A DNA stretch of 50,856 nucleotides, from assembly GCA_964542765.1 (NCBI GenBank), contig CAZIVO010000011.1, forward strand, positions 1 through 50,856, given 5' to 3'. The first letter of the stretch is position 1. Every line of letters begins with the position of its first letter. Under the pieces are notes generated by a model. That model had not been told where the DNA came from. It saw nothing but the letters and a program-made list of their open reading frames with translations, and did not search any database. Shown piece by piece: positions 44,133 through 50,856 of the stretch. This DNA is from CAZIVO01 sp964542765 (GTDB taxonomy: Bacteria > Planctomycetota > UBA1135 > UBA2386). A program made the translations under genes and the position numbers.

Positions 44133-45989
44133 TCAGTTCCCGCCCACACCCTTCACGCCGAGTCCGGCCGGGACCGCGACCTTCACCTCGCGACCATCGG
44201 CCGTCAGGAAGCGATAGTGCACGTGATCGACCGGATAGCTCGGCTCAGCCTTGAAGACCACCTGCTTTCCGATCGCCTCCTCGAGATCGAGGATGGAACG
44301 GCGCTTGTAGTTCACCAGGTAATCGTTCACGGGAGGCGCCACATAGGCCTGCAAGATAGAGAAACCCTTCAAACCGAGAATGGCTCGAATCTCACGAAGG
44401 ACCGTCACCGCCATGCTTTGCACGGTCCTGGAAAGTCCCGACCCCTGGCAATGGCTGCAGGTGTTGAACACTGTCCGCTTGAGCCCCGGCCCGACGCGCT
44501 GCCGGGTCATCTCCAGCATTCCGAACACAGAAATCCTGCCGACCTTGATCCGCGCTCTATCTCCCTTCAGCGTCTGAATCATCGCCCGCTCGACTCCTCG
44601 ACGATACTTTTCTTTCTGCATGTCGATGAAGTCGATGATGATCACGCCCCCGAGGTCCCGCAAGCGAAGATGGCGCACGATCTCGGGGATGGCCTCGATG
44701 TTTGTCCGATAGGCCGTCTCCTCGAACTCCGTCCCCGGCTTGAACTTGCCCGAATTAATATCGATCGCAACGAGCGCTTCGGTCTGGTCGATCACGATCG
44801 TCCCACCATTTGAGAGCTCGATCGTCGGCCGATACAGGTTCTCGACTTCCGGTTCGATCCCGAACCTGTGATACAGCGGCGTCGAGGCCTCATGAGGAGT
44901 GATCCGATCGGCAATCCGCGGCATCAACTTCTCTGCAAAATCCTTGACGCGGAGATACACGTCATCCGAATCGACAACGACCTCATCGATATCGGGTGAA
45001 AACAGGTCCCGCATCGCCTTCAGGACAAGATCCGACTCCTGGTAAAGAAGCGCCGGGGCTCGCGTCACCGCCAATCTCTGCCCCACCATCTCCCATATCT
45101 TGTTGAGATAGTCCCTGTCTCGTTCAAGATCGATCTTGGTCTTGTCCACGCCAGCAGTACGGACGATGAAGCCAATGCCGCCGTTGCCTGTCTGATCGAG
45201 CTCGCGCACGATCTTCTTCAGGCGCCGCCGTTCCTTGTCATTATCGATCTTGCGCGACACTCCGCATTTCGGGAGCGCCGGCATCAACACCAGCGAGCGG
45301 CCAGGTAAAGAGATATAGGTCGTCAGCGCCGGTCCCTTGGCGCCAATGCCTTCCTTGGTCACCTGAACGACGATTTCCTGCCCCTTGCGAAGCAACTGGT
45401 CGATGGACTTCCTCGGCTCTCGACTCCGCTCTCGGCTTGCACGACCAGTTCGACGCCGTACGCGAGCCTTCGTCTCGGTCGCTGTGGTAGCACCCGAGGC
45501 TGGACCAGCATCGGTATCGTCCACCTCGTCGCCACCATCAAGCAGAGGTTCCTCGGCCGGGCCAGGCTCATCCGACGACTCATCCGACGGCTCATCCGAC
45601 GGCTCATCCGATGGCTCATCCGATGGCTCATCACCATCGGTCGCCGACTCGCCAGCCTCTTCATCATCGATGACCGAGCGAACGACATCGGGACCGTCGT
45701 CACCAGTTACCTGAACCCGACCCTCGGCAACATCCGTCAGCCGGAAATCGTCCTGCCCGTAAGCAGGCAAGACATCCGAGACATGGAGGAAGCCATTCGT
45801 GCGTCCGCCGAAATTGACGAAGGCAGCACCTATACTCGGCTCGATATTGACGACTCGAGCCTTGTAGATGTTACCTAAGTAGGCCTCCCTGTTCGCGAGT
45901 TCGACGTGGAGCTCTTGCAACACGCCATCTTCCACGACCGCGATCCGACTTTCTTCGGGATCGAGGGCGTTGATTAGCATCCTCTTCAA
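44133..45989 (-). CDS. rng: Ribonuclease E/G with acidic repeat insertion
   Basis: A 618-residue single-strand-specific endoribonuclease if read from the TTG at 45989 (GAGAGG 9 bases upstream); ATG 45980 (MLINALDPEESRIAVV) is an alternative. The N-terminal S1 domain (LGNIYKARVVNIEPSIGAAF, NFGGRTNGFLHVSDVL) is split by an insertion of about 100 residues (about 90-195) holding the acidic repeat SDEPSDEPSDEPSDE and an Arg-rich part, after which the S1 fold resumes (LLRKGQEIVVQVTKEGIGAK). The catalytic DNase I-like domain has AIDINSGKF (Asp410) and IIIDFIDM (Asp453), matching E. coli Asp303 and Asp346. The Zn-link CSHC (511-514) is present. It lacks the degradosome-scaffold C-terminus of E. coli RNase E. 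Confidence 0.94.
   Translation of the reverse strand: MKRMLINALDPEESRIAVVEDGVLQELHVELANREAYLGNIYKARVVNIEPSIGAAFVNFGGRTNGFLHVSDVLPAYGQDDFRLTDVAEGRVQVTGDDGPDVVRSVIDDEEAGESATDGDEPSDEPSDEPSDEPSDESSDEPGPAEEPLLDGGDEVDDTDAGPASGATTATETKARVRRRTGRASRERSREPRKSIDQLLRKGQEIVVQVTKEGIGAKGPALTTYISLPGRSLVLMPALPKCGVSRKIDNDKERRRLKKIVRELDQTGNGGIGFIVRTAGVDKTKIDLERDRDYLNKIWEMVGQRLAVTRAPALLYQESDLVLKAMRDLFSPDIDEVVVDSDDVYLRVKDFAEKLMPRIADRITPHEASTPLYHRFGIEPEVENLYRPTIELSNGGTIVIDQTEALVAIDINSGKFKPGTEFEETAYRTNIEAIPEIVRHLRLRDLGGVIIIDFIDMQKEKYRRGVERAMIQTLKGDRARIKVGRISVFGMLEMTRQRVGPGLKRTVFNTCSHCQGSGLSRTVQSMAVTVLREIRAILGLKGFSILQAYVAPPVNDYLVNYKRRSILDLEEAIGKQVVFKAEPSYPVDHVHYRFLTADGREVKVAVPAGLGVKGVGGN
45567..45626. repeat. 12-base tandem repeat, five copies, inside the RNase E/G gene
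   Basis: CTCATCCGACGG-type units occur five times head to tail (45567, 45579, 45591, 45603, 45615) with changes only in the last positions, plus a partial sixth. They encode the acidic SDEP repeat on the minus strand. In-frame length (12) means copy-number changes would keep the frame. Confidence 0.9.
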
Positions 45990-46125
45990 TGTTCGTAACC
46001 TCTCTTGCTAGCTGGCAGAGCGCTCCATCGGCATCGAGCCAAGATGGAATCTCTGCACAAGCGGCCTCGTGCCTCGCTGCGGTAATGGCGTGCAGACTCC
46101 CGTTGCCAAGCAAGGGAGCTGACCT

Positions 46126-46143
46126 CCCCCTCTCAAGAGGGGG
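46126..46143. other. GC-rich hairpin in the rng leader
   Basis: CCCCCTC (46126-46132) pairs with GAGGGGG (46137-46143) around TCAA, a perfect 7-bp stem. There is no T-tract on either strand. It lies in the predicted 5' leader of the RNase E/G gene and could be an mRNA stability or autoregulatory structure. Confidence 0.5.
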
Positions 46144-46245
46144 TGTCCTGTCGCATCCAGCCAATGTGCGCATCGCCAGCACGAAGAAAACGTTCGATAG
46201 ATCCGGTCTGGAGAGGGGTCTCCGTCCGGGATAAATGACACCTGG

Positions 46246-46274
46246 ATTATAGACCATCAACGCCCGCGACTCAA
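46246..46274 (-). promoter_or_regulatory. Strong candidate promoter of the RNase E/G gene
   Basis: On the minus strand TTGAGT (46269-46274, 4 of 6 to the -35 consensus) is followed after exactly 17 bases by a perfect TATAAT (46246-46251). It reads toward rng and would place the transcription start roughly 250 bases before the rng start codon. Confidence 0.6.
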
Positions 46275-46321
46275 ACCAAGGGGGCGAGAAGAGTGAAGGC
46301 GCTGCAAACGGCACCACAGGC

Positions 46322-48172
46322 TCAGTTCTGGCCAGTCTTGCCGAAAATCGTGTCATATTCGGCACGCATCTGACGACGTCGTTCCTCCAGAACCCGGCGA
46401 ACATTGTTCTCCACATCCTCCGGACTCCGCACAACTTGCGGGGTGATGAAGACGATCAAGCTGTTCCGCGTCTTGTTGTAGCTACGATTCTTGAACAACC
46501 AGCCGAGGCCCGGAATGTCGCCGAGCAATGGTAGTTTGGTATTCGTCTCGGACGTGTTGTCCGTGACCAAGCCGCCGAGGACTGCTGTCTGGCTCGAGCG
46601 CAGGAGGATCTTGGTCGCAATCGTGCTCGACGAGATCCGCGGGAGTGCAATGGTACCTTCTCCGCTGCCCGACCCCACGGTGAACACATCGAATCCAGCT
46701 GGAGCCAGAGAAGTCTGTCCGGTGCCTGACAAGGACTCGGACTTCGGGATGATGTCCATGATGACCTTGTCCGTCCCCGGAACGATGTGCGGGATCACCA
46801 GCAACTGGAACCCCGTACTGACCGGAGAGTCCGGCGCCTCCTCCACGACCAGTTGGAGGCCGCCTGCTTGCCCCTGCTCGGCTCGAGCCTGGGCGTAGCG
46901 GATGGTCTCTCCGACGAAGATCGTCGCCTCCTGATGATCCAGGGCAATCAGTTGCGGCGCCTGAACGATCTCTGAATTCGTATCCTTCTTCAACAGCCGC
47001 ATGGCGGCTGTGACCTGCGTGAAGTCCAGGGCCCCAAAGATCACATCGGGCATCGTGGTGTTGCCTGTCGGATTCAGATCCTTGTCAGCAAATGGTCCTA
47101 TTCTCTTGGTACTGTTCGTATCCTTGCTTCCGTTACCCGCGATGACGTAGTCATCCCATCCTCCAGCGCCCAGGTCGAACGGTAGCCGTGTTGGAATCTG
47201 CCCGAGGCCCAAACTCGCCGTCCAACCGTTGTCCCCGATATCCATCCCCACATCGAGAATGTCCTGGTTCGACGTGGTGACAAACTTGACATCGATAAAG
47301 ATCTGAGCGGGCTCTAGATCCAACTTCGCGAGAAGGCGGCCGACCTGATCGACGACCGGCTTGGTATCCTTCACGATGATCACGTTGGAGTCCTCAAAGT
47401 AGTCGATGCTGCCGATATCCGGCGTCAACATCCGGCGCAGAGCGGCGATCAAACCAAATTCAACAGCTCCGGTTTCCGCTGTCTGATTGATGCGTGTGCT
47501 CTGAACGTAGTTCGAATCAATGGTAGGCACATACGTAGACTTCGGACGCACGTAACGAAGCTGGAAGCTCTCCGTTACAAGATCGTCCTTCATGCTGCTC
47601 GGCGGCACGATGCGAAGAATGTTTCGCTTTTCTTCGATCACCACATATCCCAGGGTTTTCACCGCAGCCTCCAGAGCATCTCTCCAGGGAATGTTAGAGA
47701 GCCTCAAGGTGATCGAACCCTGAACTTCGGGTGCGACGACGATGTTGGCACCTGAAATCTTGGCGATGGTGTCGATCACTTTTTGGATGTCCGCATTCTC
47801 GAATGCGAAGTAGACGCGCGGGGGCTTCTCGATCTTCAGGACATTGCCGGCAACCTCGACCACAACACAATTCGCGGCCTCGGCCAGAAGTTCGAGGGCC
47901 TGGCGCCATTCAACATCCAACAGGTCGATCGTGATGGACCCCTCGGCTGATGGGTCCATGATGATGTTCACGCCAACTTTTTGGCGGATACTCTCCACCA
48001 CCTTCTTGAGGCTGTGATCCTTCAGCCGAAGTGTGAGGCGAGTACTCAGGTCACCGGCTCTCGAAAGAACTTCCGGGCCCTGCCCATCCCTCTCCTGTGC
48101 CGGAGCTTGGCCCGCAATCAAAGCGAGCACCGCAATCCACCAAACCTTGCTAAGTCCTGCCTGCATGTTCAT
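46322..48172 (-). CDS. pilQ: Type IV pilus secretin PilQ
   Basis: A 616-residue outer-membrane secretin that forms the gated channel for the pilus or secreted cargo. A signal peptide (MNMQAGLSKVWWIAVLALIA, then GQAPAQ) is followed by two secretin/TonB short N-terminal-type domains (about residues 45-110 and 118-190), then an N1-type domain and the C-terminal secretin domain with SEIVQAPQLIALDHQEATIF, LLVIPHIVPGTDKVIMDIIP, AVLGGLVTDNTSETNTKLPL, GDIPGLGWLFKNRS and NSLIVFITPQVV. No AMIN domain is evident. Start MNMQ could be the second Met (AAGGG better spaced). It is downstream of the pilO-type gene by 249 bases, across a likely terminator. Confidence 0.95.
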   Translation of the reverse strand: MNMQAGLSKVWWIAVLALIAGQAPAQERDGQGPEVLSRAGDLSTRLTLRLKDHSLKKVVESIRQKVGVNIIMDPSAEGSITIDLLDVEWRQALELLAEAANCVVVEVAGNVLKIEKPPRVYFAFENADIQKVIDTIAKISGANIVVAPEVQGSITLRLSNIPWRDALEAAVKTLGYVVIEEKRNILRIVPPSSMKDDLVTESFQLRYVRPKSTYVPTIDSNYVQSTRINQTAETGAVEFGLIAALRRMLTPDIGSIDYFEDSNVIIVKDTKPVVDQVGRLLAKLDLEPAQIFIDVKFVTTSNQDILDVGMDIGDNGWTASLGLGQIPTRLPFDLGAGGWDDYVIAGNGSKDTNSTKRIGPFADKDLNPTGNTTMPDVIFGALDFTQVTAAMRLLKKDTNSEIVQAPQLIALDHQEATIFVGETIRYAQARAEQGQAGGLQLVVEEAPDSPVSTGFQLLVIPHIVPGTDKVIMDIIPKSESLSGTGQTSLAPAGFDVFTVGSGSGEGTIALPRISSSTIATKILLRSSQTAVLGGLVTDNTSETNTKLPLLGDIPGLGWLFKNRSYNKTRNSLIVFITPQVVRSPEDVENNVRRVLEERRRQMRAEYDTIFGKTGQN

Positions 48173-48371
48173 CCCTTTTCGTCCATGTCACCCACACCAG
48201 GGGGGGAAGAGCGCCATCGAAGCACCGAGAGTTTCTTCGACACTCCGGGAACCACTCTTGATGCTAATTACTTCATCGGACGCCATCCGGGATGGTCTCC
48301 GGGAGCCGCTCGGCTGAAGATTGGCCTGAGAGGCCCCCGCCAGCGAGGTCGCCTCCTCATGAACCACTGCC

Positions 48372-48403
48372 GGAAAGCAAAAGCCCCGGATGCTCATGCC
48401 GGG
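48372..48403 (-). terminator. Intrinsic terminator after the pilM-N-O unit
   Basis: On the minus strand CCCGG pairs with CCGGG around an ATG/CAT inner stem (48385-48403), followed by CTTTTGCTTTCC. It lies 18 bases past the stop of the pilO-pilP-like gene and upstream of pilQ, so pilQ may have its own promoter or be attenuated. Confidence 0.6.
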
Positions 48404-48421
48404 ACAAACCCACCGGATCTC

Positions 48422-49852
48422 TCACATAGCCTTGATGAGAGTGAAGCCCTTGTAGAGAAATTCCACCTGACCCCGCTCCACCGACTTCAAGATCATCTCA
48501 TCGTCAATGCGATCGCCTTCCTCGTAGACAAGTCCGTTCATGATGACTGCCGACTTGCCCTCGGCGTTGATACACACACCCGAGATATCCAGCTGCTTGG
48601 TTTCGAACTCGAGAACCGTTTTCGCACGGACATATAGCTCCGCTATCGCCTTGGCGTGGACATACCGGCCATCCAGACGAGGGACATCCAGCTTGTTCTG
48701 CACGGCGCCATATCGATCCATTGCGGCCTGGAGACGGCCCTTGAGAAGGTCCTGCTTCATCTCCGTTGCCAGCTTCTCCATCATCTCCGCAGTGAGCCAG
48801 CGATCCCCATCCACGGCTCGGCCCGGCGACTCCGAAACCGTTGAGCTGAGCATTTCCAGAGGCTTCCTGATGTCCTTCGTCCAGGCCAGCCTCAGCGTCG
48901 AGCTAGCGATGTAGCCCTTTTCCTCGATGTCCCGGACCTCTGCCTCTATCTCGCCGATCTCCTTGAGCAAGTTGCCCTTCAGGCTATGCCGGACAAAGAT
49001 CGTCGTCGCCGGATCATTCATCCGGCCGTGAAGGTCTTGTGCAGCCGCGATCTTCTTGCGCAGAGTCTCGACCAGCTTCTCTTGTTCCCTGAGAGAAATC
49101 GCATCCAGCCGCATCGCCAGTTTCGACTCTCGAGGGTCGATGAACACGTCACGACGACCCCGGGCGCCCGTGAACTCATAGGCCGCTGTGCTGATGTCCT
49201 GGCGTTTCGCCAAGATCTCCTCACGCTTGCGCTCCACCTTGTTGCTGTAGTTGGAGATTGTGATGTCTTCACTCTTCCCCGGTGCCTTGTAGACGTATGT
49301 CTCGACTGTCATCGAGATGCGGTGTCGATCATTGCCCTCTTGGGGTTTTGATTGTTTCTTCTTCAGCCCGGAAGCAAGCGAGAATGACTTCACCTTGACG
49401 AATCGCTCATAGTTCTCGAAGAGGCTCAGCATCTTCATGAACTGCCACAGCGTCGACTCGAATTCGAATCGGTAGGTATAGCGCTCGAAAGAACTCCCCT
49501 TGCTAGCCTTCGCCGGCTTCCCTGGCTCAAACTTGGTGAGCGTCGGAATACCCGCCTGCTTTTGGAACATGCTCGCGGTACGGATGAAGTTGTTCATCTC
49601 ACGCTGTTCCGGAAGGATCTTTACATACTCCTGGACGTTCTCCCGCAAAACGATCACATCGTGCTCAAGGCTGGGGATCCGCTTGATCTTCGCCCTTGCT
49701 GCACGGATTTCGGTTTGCATCGAAGCGAGTGATTCGAGCTTCTCGGCAGCCAGCTGATCGACCCAAAACAGTCCGCCACCACCGATGGTGCACAAGAGGG
49801 ACGTGACGGAACCAACGATCAGGAGCTTCCTACGTTCATCAGCCTTGGTCAT
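48422..49852 (-). CDS. PilO-like protein with C-terminal PilP/GspB-like domain
   Basis: About 476 residues from ATG 49852 (MTKADERRKLLIVGSVTSLL). One N-terminal membrane helix (about 8-31), then a coiled coil (EKLESLASMQTEIRAARAKI) and a ferredoxin-like segment (PEQREMNNFIRTASMFQKQA ... YTYRFEFESTLWQFMKMLSL), as in PilO. A long helical middle part (about 220-400) is not found in ordinary PilO. The last about 50 residues (LDISGVCINAEGKSAVIMNG, then GDRIDDEMILKSVE and VEFLYKGFTLIK) resemble the PilP/GspB-type homology region that contacts the secretin. It may therefore be a PilO-PilP fusion. It starts 4 bases after pilN. The fusion reading is by pattern. Confidence 0.75.
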   Translation of the reverse strand: MTKADERRKLLIVGSVTSLLCTIGGGGLFWVDQLAAEKLESLASMQTEIRAARAKIKRIPSLEHDVIVLRENVQEYVKILPEQREMNNFIRTASMFQKQAGIPTLTKFEPGKPAKASKGSSFERYTYRFEFESTLWQFMKMLSLFENYERFVKVKSFSLASGLKKKQSKPQEGNDRHRISMTVETYVYKAPGKSEDITISNYSNKVERKREEILAKRQDISTAAYEFTGARGRRDVFIDPRESKLAMRLDAISLREQEKLVETLRKKIAAAQDLHGRMNDPATTIFVRHSLKGNLLKEIGEIEAEVRDIEEKGYIASSTLRLAWTKDIRKPLEMLSSTVSESPGRAVDGDRWLTAEMMEKLATEMKQDLLKGRLQAAMDRYGAVQNKLDVPRLDGRYVHAKAIAELYVRAKTVLEFETKQLDISGVCINAEGKSAVIMNGLVYEEGDRIDDEMILKSVERGQVEFLYKGFTLIKAM

Positions 49853-49856
49853 CGAC

Positions 49857-50495
49857 TCAATCCCTCCTGGCCTGATTCTTGGCCCAGGTCTTCGGAACTC
49901 CAAAAGCCCACTTCAAATCAAAGAACAACGCCTGTGAGGGGTTGCGCTCCTCATCGATATCGACAACACCACTCGGAGCCGCCTTTTCCTTCACATCGAC
50001 GAAGAATGGCGATCCCTCGATGTCCTCGTGTAGATCTGCCACCTTCTGGATCTGGTTGCCTTGCACCCATCCCGGGAACTGGACTCCGGGTCCGCCCTTC
50101 TCGTTGCCATCGCGCGCGGTCACTCCTCGAAACCATGCGCGGTGACGTTCTGTGTTGCCGCCGTTATTGACCACATCTATGAACTGGTCCATGACCTCGG
50201 TCCACAGAAGGCGCGACTGACCGATCGTCTGGATCGTCTTCGACCGCTTCTGATAGGCCCCCTTCTGCTTGGCCAGGGCATCGTGATAAGCAACGCGGTT
50301 CTTGTGACTGTCCCGGATCTCTTCCATCGACAGCCTCTCCACCTCAAGCCGGCCAAGCTCACCGAAATAGACAAAGCCGAGGCGACCGATGGTCGCACCA
50401 ACCAAAATTACCCCCAGGATGGTTGCTGCGAACAACTTTGGGGATGTCCGCTCGGTGCGGCGGTATTCCTCGGGAAGCAAATTGATACGGATCAT
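49857..50495 (-). CDS. pilN: Type IV pilus inner-membrane assembly protein PilN
   Basis: A 212-residue protein with the hallmark start MIRINLLPEEYRR (cytoplasmic tail that binds PilM), a membrane helix (about 21-41, LFAATILGVILVGATIGRLG), a coiled coil and a periplasmic part. The PilN tail binding PilM is well established; the rest is more divergent. It is 12 bases after pilM and 4 before the pilO-type gene. Confidence 0.9.
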   Translation of the reverse strand: MIRINLLPEEYRRTERTSPKLFAATILGVILVGATIGRLGFVYFGELGRLEVERLSMEEIRDSHKNRVAYHDALAKQKGAYQKRSKTIQTIGQSRLLWTEVMDQFIDVVNNGGNTERHRAWFRGVTARDGNEKGGPGVQFPGWVQGNQIQKVADLHEDIEGSPFFVDVKEKAAPSGVVDIDEERNPSQALFFDLKWAFGVPKTWAKNQARRD

Positions 50496-50507
50496 GCCCT
50501 CATCTCC

Positions 50508-50856
50508 TCACGCGCAGGCCACCATCGCTGCCAAACCCAATGGAATCGCTAGTTGCGGCGATGCGGCATTGAGAACATCCACATCAACACTGTCCGACCG
50601 GACCTTCAGTCCATCTGTTGGGTTCCAGACGCGCGTTCTCTTCTCAAAGATCTTCTCGAGCCCCTCCTCCAGGAAGGGGAGCAAGGCCGAGCCGCCCGAT
50701 AGATAGACCTCTTGGACCTCTCCGTCATACTGGTTCTCGAAGAAGTCGAACGACAAGTTGATCTCGTTGCCGAGTTCGCCCATGACCTGTGCCACAGCAT
50801 CCTGAACATCCAGAACCTGATCCTGCGGATCGCATTTCAAGGCCTCCGCTTCGAAG
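50508..50856 (-). CDS. pilM: Actin-like pilus assembly protein PilM, C-terminal part
   Basis: Only the last about 115 codons are inside the window; the frame runs off the right edge (reads FEAEALKCDPQDQ from the edge). The text has the ASKHA/FtsA-like second half: VYLSGGSALLPFLEEGLEKI and the C-terminal AIPLGLAAM. The SGGSALLPFLEEGL block is the typical PilM/FtsA nucleotide-binding segment. Together with pilN and the pilO-type gene it forms the inner-membrane alignment complex. Confidence 0.9.
   Translation of the reverse strand, partial: FEAEALKCDPQDQVLDVQDAVAQVMGELGNEINLSFDFFENQYDGEVQEVYLSGGSALLPFLEEGLEKIFEKRTRVWNPTDGLKVRSDSVDVDVLNAASPQLAIPLGLAAMVACA

Larger units (their letters stand above)
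45990..46321. other. Intergenic/leader region between pilQ and rng, 332 bases
   Basis: No gene here. It has a strong promoter candidate (46246-46274) reading toward rng, leaving a leader of about 250 bases, and a GC-rich hairpin (46126-46143) within that leader. Confidence 0.5.

Noticed and set aside
48188..48397. 69-residue frame between pilQ and the pilO-type gene
   Set aside because: Starts inside the terminator hairpin, with no homology and poor composition.
1..50856. CRISPR arrays, insertion sequences, integrases, rRNA genes
   Set aside because: No direct-repeat/spacer array, transposase motif or rRNA-like segment was seen in the window.

Overview
The window looks like a chromosomal piece of a moderately GC-rich Gram-negative bacterium, most likely a planctomycete (Planctomycetota) or a close relative. 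This is inferred from an outer-membrane secretin/type IV pilus system, many lipoprotein signal peptides, large Ig-like/Gly-rich surface lipoproteins, a pseudopilin of a kind I associate with planctomycetes, and a thioredoxin-like protein with the core I recall as FAYFTRSYAP-C-xx-C in that phylum. The lineage is an inference, about 0.6. Almost every gene lies on the minus strand. The exceptions are a short plus-strand block at 8.5-12.1 kb (unknown membrane protein, tatD, and a probable selenoprotein gene).

Layout. 0-2.8 kb: a partial membrane protein, cutA, an NrnA-like DHH phosphoesterase and an amidohydrolase. 2.9-8.1 kb: two tandem paralogous secreted lipoproteins (Ig-like plus Gly-rich). 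8.5-11 kb: membrane protein and tatD overlapping by ATGA, then convergent tag. 11.1-12.1 kb: thioredoxin-like gene with an in-frame TGA at the first Cys of the CxxC motif, followed by a strong SECIS-like hairpin. 12.2-18.0 kb: pilT-pilB-pilC-TPR-pilin operon. 18.2-22.3 kb: EF-G-like GTPase, OmpA-type lipoprotein and prepilin peptidase. 22.4-35.6 kb: four more giant lipoproteins in a row, two long Ig-like ones alternating with Gly-rich ones. A 10-N scaffold gap lies in the last codons of one of them. 36.4-43.9 kb: pyrB fused to a PyrI-type zinc domain, a reduced MnmE-like GTPase, coaX, a PDZ protein, a second PilT-like ATPase, obg, rpmA and rplU. 44.1-50.9 kb: RNase E/G with an acidic repeat insertion, then pilQ, a pilO-pilP-like fusion, pilN and partial pilM.

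How the genes fit together. The type IV pilus/type II secretion parts are spread over four neighbourhoods of the window: inner-membrane assembly proteins and secretin at the right end, a PDZ (GspC-like) protein and second retraction-type ATPase at 40-42 kb, the main motor/platform/pilin operon at 12-18 kb, and prepilin peptidase at 21-22 kb. The peptidase sits directly downstream of the giant lipoprotein cluster, so these surface proteins may be partners or cargo of the pilus/secretion machine. That link is inference from position only.

The most notable signals are the putative selenoprotein with its SECIS-like element, the six-member giant lipoprotein family, the PyrB-zinc-domain fusion without an allosteric domain, and several GTPases with degenerate guanine-specificity motifs.
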